A stretch of 25,000 nucleotides of DNA from contig CAIIXF020000154.1 in the NCBI GenBank assembly GCA_903813345.2, positions 1 through 25,000 of the forward strand, given 5' to 3'. A program made the translations under genes and the position numbers. Positions within the stretch are counted from its first letter, which is position 1. Every line of letters begins with the position of its first letter. Source of the DNA: Owenia fusiformis. Taxonomy: Eukaryota > Annelida > Polychaeta > Sabellida > Oweniidae. This document shows, one piece after another, positions 1 through 9,800 of this stretch. The notes under the pieces were generated by a model. That model searched no databases, had not been told where the DNA came from, and saw only the letters and a list, made by a program, of their open reading frames with translations.

Positions 1-454
1 CAGATTGACAATGTTTACAGGATATCTTAAAATTATACTTTTGGTAATAATCTTATGTCAAATGTCTCTGTCTAAAATTGTGAATATATAAATAAGCTAA
101 TATTTTAATTTTTGAACAAGTTTCCAACATGCACATTATTTGTAAAAAATTCTTGTTAAATTGTGAATCTTGGTAGTTTCTCCTGTTTAACAGTGAGCCA
201 TGAGAGACATGTACCCTGTACCGGTATATGCTTTATAGACTAATACACTCATGTTTTATAAGCTTAACCACTCATGCTTTAATGAATTGTTCACTAATGT
301 TTTCATGTATTGGCTTGTATGTTCAGTTATGTTTAAATCCATTGTACACAACTCATGTCTTAGTGAGTATACACTCATGTTTTAATGGATTGTAAACTCA
401 TGTTTTAATGGATTGTACACTCATGTTCTAATGGATTGTACACTCATGTTTCAG
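1..454 (+). other. 3' part of an intron of gene 1
   Basis: Non-coding, AT-rich sequence upstream of the first visible exon of the glutamine-rich gene. It ends in a cag acceptor at 452-454. No open frame of note. The last third is a degenerate minisatellite, listed separately. The reading frame of the next exon runs back to an in-frame TTG at 436, but there is no credible ATG, so the coding sequence must continue in upstream exons beyond the left edge. Confidence 0.7.
361..454 (+). repeat. 23-bp minisatellite ending in the splice acceptor
   Basis: About four head-to-tail copies of a 23-bp unit whose core is ctcatgttttaatggattgt. More degenerate copies extend back to about position 240 (ctcatg words near 249, 271 and 352). 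The last copy reads ctcatgtttcag, so its T-rich segment supplies the pyrimidine tract and AG of the acceptor for the 3.8 kb exon. Seen directly; the number of older copies is uncertain because of divergence. Confidence 0.75.
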
Positions 455-1861
455 AAGCTCTGGAGTTGCAGCGGATGATTGAGGAGCAGCATCAACAACA
501 GAAGGACCAGGGTGAGGTTGGGACACAGATCTTTCAGATTCCTGTATCAGTGGCTCTTCCTTCTCTCAGTGCAAGCCCTATCATAGCTCCCCTGACCAGC
601 CCAAAAGCTTCCCCGATGAAGATCGTCCAGAGCACTACTCCATTCACGCCCATTGTCAGTTCTGAAAGCCCCACTTCTGTGGTGTTTTCTACAAGCCCTG
701 CCCCTGTAGTGTTTCCAAGCTCTGCTGCCGTGGAGTTTTCTACAAGCCCCGCTCCTGTAGTGTTTCCAAGCTCTGCTGCTGTGGAGTTTTCTGCAGCCGG
801 CTCTGCTTCTGTGGTGTTTGATCTTGGTGGACCTGAGGACACAGACGATGATGTCCAGATAATTACTCCACCACTGAAAACTGAATCTATGGATCACTCT
901 GGTTTAGTCTCACAAGATACAAGTGAAACAATGAAGTTTAAAACAAACAAGAAGCCAATGTTTGGGCAGCTATCCCAGGATGGAGAAGGTGGAATAAGTT
1001 CATTAGATCAGCCCACACAGTCAGTTTTCAGTCAAGTTGAACAAAGTCAACCTGCAGACACAATTGTTGGTGTGTTAGGTCAAGTGGGGCAACCAATCAC
1101 AAGTCAACAAGGAATAGCGGCTATTTTGAGCCAAGCAGGGCAACCAATCACAAGTCAGCAAGGAATAGCGGCTATTTTAAGCCAAGCAGGACAACCAATT
1201 AAAAGTCAGCAAGGAATAGCAACTATTTTAAGCCAAGCAAGGCAACCAATCACAAGTCAGCAAGGAATAGCAGCCATATTAAGCCAAGCAGGGCAACCAA
1301 TCACGAGTCAGCAAGAGATGACAGCCATTTTAAGCCAAGCAGGGCAACCAATCACAAGTCAGCAAGAGATGACAGCCATTTTGAGCCAAGCAGGGCAACC
1401 AATCACAAGTCAGCAAGGAATAGCAGCCATATTAAGCCAAGCAGGGCAACCAATCACGAGTCAGCAAGAGATGACAGCCATTTTGAGCCAAGCAGGGCAA
1501 CCAATCACAAGTCAGCAAGGAATAGCAGCCATATTAAGCCAAGCAGGACAGCCACTCACTAGTCAGGGAGAGATAACAGCCATTTTAAGTCAAGCAGGGC
1601 AACAGATGACAAGTCAAGGAATGACAGCTATTTTGAACCAACCAAGTCAAGCCATGCTCAGTCAGAGCAGTCAATCTGGAGCTATTCAAAGCAGTATACA
1701 AGGAATACCCATTCAAGCAGTGCAGCCTTTATATAGCCAGAAAAATGCTCTTCCTGTACAAACCATGGATATAGGGGGTGTGGATAGCTCTGGGAATAGC
1801 CTCGGTGAAAACCAGCCATCCATCATGTTAGCTATGAAAGATAACAAAATACAAGTCATCC

Positions 1862-1893
<32 letters not shown>

Positions 1894-4267
1894 CCCAGCT
1901 TGGATTTGCCAGCTCAAGGTAGTGATATCAAACAAGACAATGTTCACATCATGCAGACAGACGTCGTTCAAACACAGACCCATCATGTTGTTCAGACCAA
2001 AATTGAGCAGACAGTTAAACCAACATGCCAAGCCCAGTCCATAAAACAAGCTGTGAGACCAACTAAAAATCCAGCTAAGGCTCTGACCCCTGCACAAGCA
2101 CTGAGAGCTCTCCAACTTCTCCAACAGGCAGGGCTATTAGAGGCATCAGGGCTCTCCTCAGACCAGCAGAAGCTTGTCTCACAATTACCAAGATTGTTAT
2201 CTATAGTCAAGAATGAGAAGGAGGAAGTAATTCAAGCCCAGTGTTGTCCACCTGTAGACCAATCCATCCAGCAATCAATGAATGTGCAAATAAATGAACC
2301 ACTGCAAGCATTGCAACAGCAGACCATACAGCAACAGACAGTTCAGACACAGCAACAAACAGTGCAGCAACAGACAGTGCAGCAACAAGTGGGACAGCAA
2401 CAGACACTGCCGCAACAAGTGGGACAGCAACAGACAGTGCAGCAACAAGCAGTGCAGCAACAGACTCTACAACAGCTGCTTCTGCAACAGCGGCAAACTG
2501 TACAGCAGCAGTCTCTACAGCAGCAGACACTACAGCTGCAACAGACCCTACAACAGCAACAACTGCAACATCTTGTAAATCAAAATCAGTTAAAAGATGT
2601 GGCTACACAACAGAACCAACTCTCACTAAAACGAGATGTCTCTGGTGAACAAAAAGCACAAAGTATTACAAGGGCCAGCCTTGGTGGTACAACCACATTG
2701 CAGCAGAGTACATTGGATTCTTTGGCATTGATTAACCAATCTGCTCCCGGGACCAGTCCAAAAGGTTTTGCCCTTGGAACCCCTGTTTTACAACCAGTGA
2801 CCCCCCAACATTCCACTCCTTTTCCCCAACAAGTTCTACAAAATCCTACACCGTCCTTGGACCCCAAACAAGGCCTACAATTGTTGCAGCTTTTACAACA
2901 AGGCGGGTCATTCATAACAAGCACTCCAGTTGTGCAGATTCATAAACATCCCACACCTGTCTCACAAGTGACCACCACTCCCCAAACAATTCTAACCCAG
3001 ACAAGGCAAGCGACACCTACATTTGTATCTGAGGCTTCCTCCATGCAGAGCTCGTCAAGTAGTCAGTCTGAGTTATTAACCCATCTATTACAGCGTCTGC
3101 CTGTGCAGCACCCATCTCTGCCACCTCAAACACAGGAGCTTACACAGCAGTTGCTGCAACATCTCCAACAGATTCCTGCACAAGGTCAGCAGCAGGAGCT
3201 TCAACAGAAGCAGGCATTGCCTCAACAGCAACTCCACCAAACTCTACACCAACAGCAACAACAGTATCAGGTGCAGCAACAAGCGCCGCAACAAATCCAA
3301 CAACAAGCCACGCCAGTTCAGCAAATACCACAGCTGCCTGAACTACTTGAACTTGAGCAATTGCTACAACAGTATCCCAAATCTGAGGCACAACCAAAAC
3401 CTCTACCCTCCCAACATCAGTTCTCGAGCCAGCAGGTATTGCCTCAGCAGTTGATAGGTGTACCAGCATCTTCTAGGCCCTCGCAGACATTCATAACAAC
3501 ACAGCAACCTATGACTGAGTCAGGGTCCCAGAAATTTCATATTTTGGCCCCATCATCATCATCTTCAGAGGCTTTACAAAGTCTGAGTCAATCTTCTCAA
3601 ATGGTTCAGTCACCAGTTGAGAATAGCCAGGTTCCTGGTTCACCTTTAGTTGCCCAATCTCCTCTTGCGCAAAGCTCAATACCCGCCTCACCTCATAGTG
3701 TTCAGTCACCACAAATGATTCCTCAATCTCCTCAAATGGTTCCCCAATCCCCAATTATCCCCCAATCCCCGCAGATTCCTCAGTCACCGCTATTGGCTGA
3801 TTCGCCTCAAGTGCCCCCATCCCCCCAGATGGTCCAATCCCCAGAGGTTATAATACAACATGATCCCTTACTAAGTGAAACCAACCAAGCCTCGTTGCTA
3901 CAGCAACTCCAATCAGAAGCTCTGAAACAACAGCAAGAGGACCAATTGCAGCAACAACAACCACAAGTATCTACCGTGGAGTTACAAGCAAGACTGCAGC
4001 AACAGATTGACCAACTGTTGCAGCTACAGAAAGATCAGCAGCTCTTACAGCAACAAGAAGAACAGCAATTTCAACAGCAACAAATGGAACAGCAGTTACA
4101 GCAGCAGAAGGAGCAGCAATTTCAACAGCAGCAAACAATTGAGCAGCAGCTATTAGAACTAGAACAGCAGCAAGAGTTGAATAAACAGCACAATGAACAG
4201 CAACAGACCAGTGGCAGTCTACAAAAAATGGAAGATTCTCCGATGCTAGCTGCTGCACTGGATCAAG
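455..4267 (+). CDS. Large exon of a glutamine-rich transcription factor, NFAT5/TonEBP-like (candidate)
   Basis: An uninterrupted frame of 1,270 full codons, entered and left in phase 1. It starts after the cag at 452-454 and ends at caag before gtgagt at 4268. Numbering residues from codon 457: 1-130 Ser/Pro/Thr-rich with a 17-residue duplication; 133-143 an acidic VQII motif followed by LKTE; 211-395 eleven copies of a 17-residue repeat; 469-479 eleven glutamines; 544-590 a Leu/Gln amphipathic segment ending in VKNE; 1049-1129 twelve Ser-Pro sites; about 1174-1250 a Gln-rich coiled coil. There is no DNA-binding domain here, so this is a C-terminal activation region. Vertebrate NFAT5, as I recall it, has one giant Q-rich exon followed by short exons, with periodic SQ-containing repeats, which fits. 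The alternative is another Q-rich coregulator such as a mastermind-, CLOCK- or mediator-type protein. That it is a real exon is nearly certain; its identity is moderate to low. Confidence 0.85.
670..789 (+). repeat. Coding duplication of a 17-residue Ser/Pro/Val segment
   Basis: Within the large exon the segment FSTSPAPVVFPSSAAVE occurs twice in direct succession, with a partial third start (FSAAG) and a partial earlier copy (SPTSVVF). The unit is 51 bp, the same length as the unrelated repeat array further downstream. The nucleotide copies are nearly identical, so the duplication looks recent. Confidence 0.85.
1087..1641 (+). repeat. 51-bp coding minisatellite: eleven 17-residue repeats
   Basis: Ten units of 51 bp plus a final 45-bp unit, all in frame. 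The consensus residue pattern is GQPITSQQ, then GIAA or EMTA, then ILSQA. Copies 1-4, 7 and 9 carry GIA; copies 5, 6 and 8 carry EMT; copies 10 and 11 are divergent (GEITA, GMTA). The interleaving of the two subtypes points to unequal exchange or slippage of multi-unit blocks. Each unit has two SQ dipeptides and a short hydrophobic core (IAAIL or MTAIL). Confidence 0.95.
1861..1893 (+). repeat. (CAA)11 microsatellite coding polyglutamine
   Basis: Eleven uninterrupted CAA codons give eleven glutamines in the large exon. A pure CAA tract, unlike the mixed CAA/CAG of the other Q-rich stretches in this exon, is expected to be length-polymorphic. Confidence 0.97.
2290..2580 (+). repeat. Coding cagcaacag-type imperfect repeat (QQQTVQ / QQQVGQ)
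   Basis: A run of short glutamine-rich units of 5-8 residues (QQQTVQ, QQVGQ, QQQTLQ) made of mixed CAA and CAG codons. It creates long open shadow frames on both strands, which have no independent support. Expected to be disordered, or coiled coil when extended. Confidence 0.8.
3601..3843 (+). repeat. Ser-Pro repeat block in the gene 1 protein
   Basis: About 80 residues with twelve Ser-Pro dipeptides, mostly as PQSP or VQSP units separated by QM, QI or II. These are minimal sites for proline-directed kinases (MAPK, CDK families), so this is a candidate regulatory block of the activation region. Phosphorylation itself is inference. Confidence 0.8.
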
Positions 4268-5289
4268 GTGAGTTAGATTTAATCATATTAATACTGGTAT
4301 TGTGGTCAACAGGAATATGTTCAGACACATTCAAATGTAAGCGTTGATCCATCTATGCTTCAGCCCCTTTACATTTAATTAAATATGAATGGCCCAAGGC
4401 ATTTTGAAACAACAAGGTTTGACATTGAGGCTGATGACATAATTTTCACCATTCAGTAGTTTGAGAAAACTTGGTTTATGGCATGAAATGGCCTCAAGAA
4501 CATGCATCTCCCTACACCTGTAGAACATATAGCAAAAACTACTTCAGTTAAATGGGTGAGGGGCAAATATTTGAGCAACAGGCTTAATTCATGCATGTTA
4601 TTCTCATGATTTTGAAATTCCTAGAATTTTGTGTTTTCACTGTTTTAAAATATGTTGATGACAAACTTATTGTGAACTTTATGGAATTCATGAATTTTAA
4701 CATTTTGCTAATGTTGAAACATTTTTTGCTGTCCCTACACGATTTCTAAGGCTTTACACTCAACTTTAGATTTGAATTTGTCTGTATTCTATACCTGTAT
4801 ATATGTGGTCTTGTATTTTGAAAGTTGTTTTGTTCTTATTGATTATTTGTGCATTTGTTAACTTTAATTTTTTTAACTTGGCATGTTCAGATCTGGACAT
4901 AATTTGGTCTTTAAAATGGATTCCAGCATGTAACACTTATTAAAAGTTTCCAAAAGATGTTTGTAATTATGATGTTAGATGTAAACTTTTGAACATTTCA
5001 ACATACATGTGCAGTGCACTCAACAACATTTTAGATGATGTTTATTAAAATGACCCAATGTTTAATTGTTGCCTTATTTACATGCCAAAAATTAATATTG
5101 TAACTAACTTAACACTATTGAAGGACTAATCTTTTCTGTAAATATCAAAACTTGAACTCATCATTCACTAATTTCAAGTCCCTTATAAAAGTTTATATCA
5201 GAGTCCATTAAAGGTACAGGTTGGTTGCTGGTTTAATTTTTGGAGAGGCTTTTTAGTTGGACATCCACTTGAATATTTATTTGTGTATG

Positions 5290-5526
5290 CCTTCTGAGGT
5301 TCTAGGTTCTCAGTCATGCTCCAAAATTTTTTAAAACATTTTAAATTTTAATTGTAAAACTTAAAGTATGAACTTTTTCAGTATGATTTTGAAAAATGTC
5401 ATATTTAAAGTTTAAGGATTCAAAATTTTCACTTTTTTTAATTTAAAGTTTCAAAATTTATCTTAAAAAGTCATTTAAAAAACTTTGGAACCTAAGAAAG
5501 TAAATGTACCCTAGAACCTCAGAAGG
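5290..5526. mobile_element. Fold-back MITE-like element with perfect 17-bp terminal repeats
   Basis: ccttctgaggttctagg at 5290-5306 is matched by its exact reverse complement at 5510-5526. The word tatg lies just outside both ends (5286-5289 and 5527-5530), a possible 4-bp target duplication. The interior is very AT-rich and non-coding. It is a non-autonomous element of unknown superfamily, or an inverted repeat that arose otherwise. Confidence 0.6.
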
Positions 5527-5548
5527 TATGGAATATATCTGTTATATA

Positions 5549-5670
5549 CAGTCAGTTTTGGATACAAGGTTTATTCCTAGGGAAATATGTGTGTTGCCCT
5601 CAGTCTCTGTGGTTCCTTTTGAAATACACATATTTCCCTCAGGATGAACCCTTTATCCAAAACCTCCCAG
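5549..5670. mobile_element. Small hairpin MITE, TA-flanked
   Basis: Imperfect 38-nt inverted arms at 5555-5592 and 5626-5663 enclose a 33-nt loop. Both sides are flanked by TA (5547-5548 and 5671-5672). The outer words are cagtcagttttgg on the left and the complement of ccaaaacctcccag on the right. A TA target and a CAGT start are typical of Tc1/mariner/pogo-derived MITEs. A transcript would fold into a long hairpin. Confidence 0.6.
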
Positions 5671-5997
5671 TACATATCTATATTCAACAAATTGAGAAGG
5701 TACAAAGCAACCTATATATTTCGCATATCATGCACATCTAATACCAATAATACAGAGTTAAGGAATGCCAACTGATTGAAGCGTTGTAATTGGGTGTAAT
5801 TATTACAGTCTCAAATATGTGTTTATTTAGCATGTAGTTGAATGTGTTCTTTTATTCATTTTATCAGTAATTGGCCACTGGATGTGCTATACTTCCTCAT
5901 AAATGAATATTTTTTCACATTCATCGGATATTAAGTGAGTTTGAGGTAAAGGGAAAATGTTGTTGTCATCAATTCTAGTTCCTTCATTTACCTATAG

Positions 5998-6207
5998 GTG
6001 GTCTGAACCCAACGGTTGCCCCTAGTTACAAAATGGATGATTCTGAAACTAAAATGCTGACATCATCTCAAGATGAAAACGTCGCCATTCCTACGACTGT
6101 CACTACACCTGATGATGTCACTATGGTGTCACAACCACCCACAAATAACCGGGCGACTCAAAATTGGCAACATGCCAACAATTTACCCCAGGTTTCTCCT
6201 GATGATG
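5998..6207 (+). CDS. Penultimate coding exon of gene 1
   Basis: 210 nt, phase 1 at both ends. It starts after the ctatag acceptor and ends at gatgatg before gtatat. It encodes about 70 residues beginning GGLNPTVAPSYKMDDSE, rich in Ser, Thr, Asp and Asn with few glutamines, clearly different in composition from the preceding exon. The ATG at 6033 is internal and not needed as a start. The upstream intron phase matches exactly, so it belongs to the same transcript. The donor gtatat is weaker than the other donors of the gene, which could allow alternative terminal exons. Confidence 0.8.
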
Positions 6208-6388
6208 GTATATATTAAATATTTTATGTCAAAAAACAAGCACAAAAACATTGTGAAATAATTTTGGTCTTTCTTGGGTTCTGGATTGTTTCTACTTTGT
6301 GCTTGTATTATGATGCAATCTAACAAACAAACATACAATGTGATATATCTAATATACAACTTTAATAACATACTGATTTATATTGCAG

Positions 6389-6408
6389 GTAACGATAAAA
6401 GATATTAA
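6389..6408 (+). other. Possible alternative terminal exon of gene 1
   Basis: The acceptor ttgcag at 6383-6388 is in the right phase and would add GNDKRY and a stop after the penultimate exon. It would remove the DDVDRLL tail encoded at 6717. Only the splice-site pattern supports it; it is less attractive than 6717-6766 because its peptide is short and featureless. Confidence 0.2.
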
Positions 6409-6594
6409 GAACAGAAAATCAAATCTTGAGACGTGGCTATGATTTATATTTATATTGCATTTGGCAGAAATGTTGCACTTTGAAGTTTTCTAAAATATGT
6501 TTACATAATTATGTATTCCATGTATTAATTTTTCTATCTTATTTTCCAGCGGTGTAGGTTTGTAATTTAACTAATCCATATTTTGTCATTTCAG

Positions 6595-6612
6595 GTTAAT
6601 CGGTTCAGTTTG
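6595..6612 (+). other. Candidate 18-nt microexon with in-frame stop
   Basis: tcatttcag ends at 6594 and a strong donor gtaagt starts at 6613, leaving 18 nt between two good splice sites. In the phase of this gene the first codon completed is GGT and the second is TAA, so inclusion would end the protein as SPDDG and drop the last 16 residues. It may be a regulated or poison microexon, or a chance pair of sites. Confidence 0.3.
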
Positions 6613-6716
6613 GTAAGTGATTATAAGAATATAGTTCCTATTTCTGATGAAAGTGCAACTGCCAGATGCAATCGATTTTGAATACATTATCTAAATCCTT
6701 GTTTTTCGTGTTTCAG

Positions 6717-6766
6717 TTGACCGTTTGCTTCAGTCGATGCCTGATGTAAATTCCCCAAATTCTTGA
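6717..6766 (+). CDS. Terminal coding exon of gene 1
   Basis: A gtttcag acceptor at 6710-6716 joined in phase 1 to the exon ending at 6207 gives SPDDVDRLLQSMPDVNSPNS and the TGA stop at 6764-6766. The tail is an acidic-hydrophobic amphipathic motif of the kind found at the ends of Rel/NFAT activators. From memory, vertebrate NFAT5 ends with a comparable segment containing KIDLLVSLQNQ near its last residues; the spacing of acidic residue, Ile/Val, Asp, Leu and Ser matches. Polyadenylation signals follow within 120 nt. Confidence 0.7.
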
Positions 6767-6837
6767 TACGTCTGCTTGAAGAAGTGCATTATGGGACATC
6801 ATTGTAATGCAAAAAGCCTAAAATAGCATTATGGAAC

Positions 6838-6883
6838 AATAAATGGTGCATTTTGAATATAAGAAGAAGATCTGTATAATAAA
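6838..6883 (+). terminator. Polyadenylation signals of gene 1
   Basis: Two canonical AATAAA hexamers at 6838-6843 and 6878-6883, about 70 and 110 nt after the stop codon. Further AATAAA words occur downstream (for example near 9124 and 11900), so longer 3' UTR forms are possible. No cleavage-site data can be read from sequence alone. Confidence 0.55.
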
Positions 6884-9800
6884 ATTTTGAACTACAAATG
6901 TTGATGGATAATTGAGACGATAAAACGATGGGATTACTCAAATAATAGTTGAAATTATCGGGACGAGGATGAAAGATAAATCAGGCTTCAGGAATAATGC
7001 TGACTAATCGCCATTGTAACATATGTATTTTCAAGCATAAGGAAAAAATTAATTCTCTGACTTCCAAAAATACATCACAATAGAGATAAAAACGTGTATG
7101 TGATTCAGGAGGAGTCGGCAGCTAAGTACAGTATTGTGACTTACCATACAGCATATATGCATACTCAGTCTATTGCGTACCCGAAAGAAGTGGCTCAAAT
7201 TGAATCTTATTTCAGATTCATTCGCAATTTTGCATGGACCAATATGAATCAAGTTTGAAGCTCTGCACAAGGCTAATATGAGTATGAAAAAACAAGTGTT
7301 ACTGAAGTCAATTATTTTGAATTTTGAACTACTTTAAAGCATACACAGGTATTTTGCTGGTATGTATTTACAATGATACAGCCTTATGTACTATATTGTA
7401 TAAATGACTATTAATGTCAAACATATTGTAAGTCTCGCATCAAGCCCTGTGTCAACCCCCATTCTGTGTCAACCCCCCAACACAAATTGGTGTTCCCGGA
7501 CGTTGGATTATTAGCACTGACCAATGACAAGACTGAGTGGGGAATAAGATTGAAGGGATGACCGAGTCTTGGTGCACTTATTTAAAGATCTCTAGTAATT
7601 TTGTGATGAATTTAAATGTTTCATAGAACTTATCAAAAGTGGTGTCTTTATGTCAGCATTGTTGGCTTGAAAAGACCACTATATATGAAAAATATCTGTC
7701 AGTAGATAACACTGTTTGAAGTATCGTTTCAGTGTTCTATTGCAATCTTTAGACTTACTTTTCATCCCCCTTGTATTTTCAGTGGACTTATAAGTACTTG
7801 GGTCATATTTGAGCTTGCAATAAGTTATCAGAAATATTCCCTGGTCTGTGTTTTTTGGCAAGTGTCTTAATTAAAATGCTAGGTGAACATGACTCTGATC
7901 AATTTATTTTTGGTCTTGAAATTTTCCTGGTAAAATGATTTGCTCCTAAGTGTCCACCATATACTCCATTTATTACCCTAATTTCCATGATTTTTGTTCG
8001 TTTTACATATAGTGCCTCTTATTGCCAAATAGTTTTGCCCAATGTAGAGAAAATGTATCAAAATATCACAACACCTTAACATAGAAGATAACTGATGATT
8101 TTTGAAAGATATCATTTTTATCCAAGAGTGGATATTCATATCTTGGACCAAGCAGAGAACTGTGTCACGGATTGGATGCCTCGAAAATTCCATAGTCCAA
8201 AATAGAATGGCGATCAATTATGGCATCAGATATACTTTTCATTATATGTTCTGATTATTGGTACATTTCTTTGTTTAGTATGTTTACTCTGTTATTGAAA
8301 GTTGAGTGATATTTTGGTACATTTGTTTACTGTCAGTGATAGTTGAGTGTTGTTATATACCAAGATATTCTTGTTCTGTGTATTAATGGACTATTACATT
8401 GGATATATATTTCATACTTGTATAAAGCTGTAAATATAGATATTGTACAAAGGATATTGTAATGTAGGTATATTTATTAAGGCTGGTTTTGACATAATTA
8501 TGTTTTACACAAAATCATTTTTTCACTCCCAGCTGTCAGAAAATTTTGAATTTGTACGATTTGTACGAGGTTTATACCTGACAATATATACACATTTCAT
8601 TTAATACCCAAGGAACTTATACTTATTCGTGCTGCTAGACATTGATCATTGATGAAATACTGCTTTTTTGAGGAAATGAAATAGATTTTGTTTGTTTTTC
8701 TTAAAAGTCCTCTAACTTTTTACAGCAAAATTTCATGTAAAACAGAATTTCAAAAATGCAACTGATAGAATTTATCAAATGCCAGTAGGGTTATAGTTCT
8801 CTCTCTTTGAACTAATTTGATTAATGTTTTCCAAAAAATATTTGATCCGCAGCATATGAGAGACTATAATTCCATATATCCAAAGTTTGTACATTTTGAT
8901 ACTATTGAACTGTTCAATATACATAGATACCACATGTACCACATGTATTATTTATCAATAAACACCAGATTCAGTTCATTTAGTTACGAATACATACATT
9001 AGATAGAATCTTTGAATTAAGTTAATGTTCCAATGTTCCAAATGTTCTAAAGTTTTAGTGGTTACCATAATGGTCACTCAGTTTTAAACCTAGCAGAAGT
9101 AAAACTTTTTTGGACCACCCTGTAAATAAAATGCTGGTACCACCATAAACTAGAAATTCTTAAGATTTTTGCTGGAATTGACTGGAACCTTTTGAAAAGT
9201 ATTCAATTTTTAGATATGAATTATGTAATTGTAGTTAGTGTTAAAAAGTTTGTTAAAATCACATTATGTACAGTCTATTATAAAAATATTGAAAAACTGT
9301 AAATGTTGATCGTTTTCAACTTTGATAATTTTGTACACCGATATTAAATATTCAAATGAAGTGTAATCAATGTATTGTGTAATCCATATTTAAAAATGCA
9401 ATTTTGGCTGAACTACTATAATAAGTTGAGTTATTTTGATGTACATGTACTTGTCTATTGAAATGTAAAGTCCTTGTAAGTTAAATGTCTGTTATAGATG
9501 CTTATTGATCTTTCTAAAATCATCCTTGATCAAACTTTTTTCTCCTAATCTCCTTTAGATATAAAGATATTATTCCCATTAAGTGTCCTACATAGAGCAG
9601 ACAATTAACTTGTAGGGGTTAAATGCAGCGATAAATTTTGAAACATATTTGCTCGAGTTTGAACCAATTTGAGTTTCCATGCACATTTATGTAACCATTG
9701 AATTTAAGATGTAAATTATTGAATAGAGAACAAGGGGTGTAATGCAGTAATGGTGTATTAGGAGTTGCTACAGAAAATTCTAAAATCAGATATTCATGAA

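Larger units (their letters stand above)
4268..5997 (+). other. Phase-1 intron of gene 1
   Basis: Donor gtgagt at 4268 and acceptor ctatag at 5992-5997. Joining the flanks gives GGT across the junction and an open frame that continues for 70 codons. The intron is AT-rich without a coding signal and carries two fold-back elements (5290-5526 and 5549-5670). If the donor is not used, the frame runs into a stop at 4345-4347 after 26 more codons with no protein-like character. Confidence 0.85.

Noticed and set aside
436-454. TTG at 436 as a translation start
   Set aside because: The bases 436-454 belong to the intronic minisatellite and include the splice acceptor; a eukaryotic TTG start is unlikely.
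2294-2578. Plus-strand frame of 94 codons rich in Asn, Cys and Ser
   Set aside because: It is the +1 frame of the glutamine repeat region and is explained entirely by cagcaacag periodicity.
534-4258. Minus-strand open frames of 61-116 codons antisense to the large Q-rich exon
   Set aside because: They are Leu/Val/Ala-rich mirror images of the CAA/CAG repeats (ttg, ctg, gct codons), without splice sites or recognisable domains.
6033-6218. Independent small protein starting at the ATG at 6033
   Set aside because: The frame is the interior of the penultimate exon of gene 1, with matching splice phases on both sides.
9106-9124. Mariner-like terminus ttttggaccaccctgta
   Set aside because: It resembles a CAGGGTGGTCC-type end, but no partner end was found upstream or downstream, so no element could be delimited.
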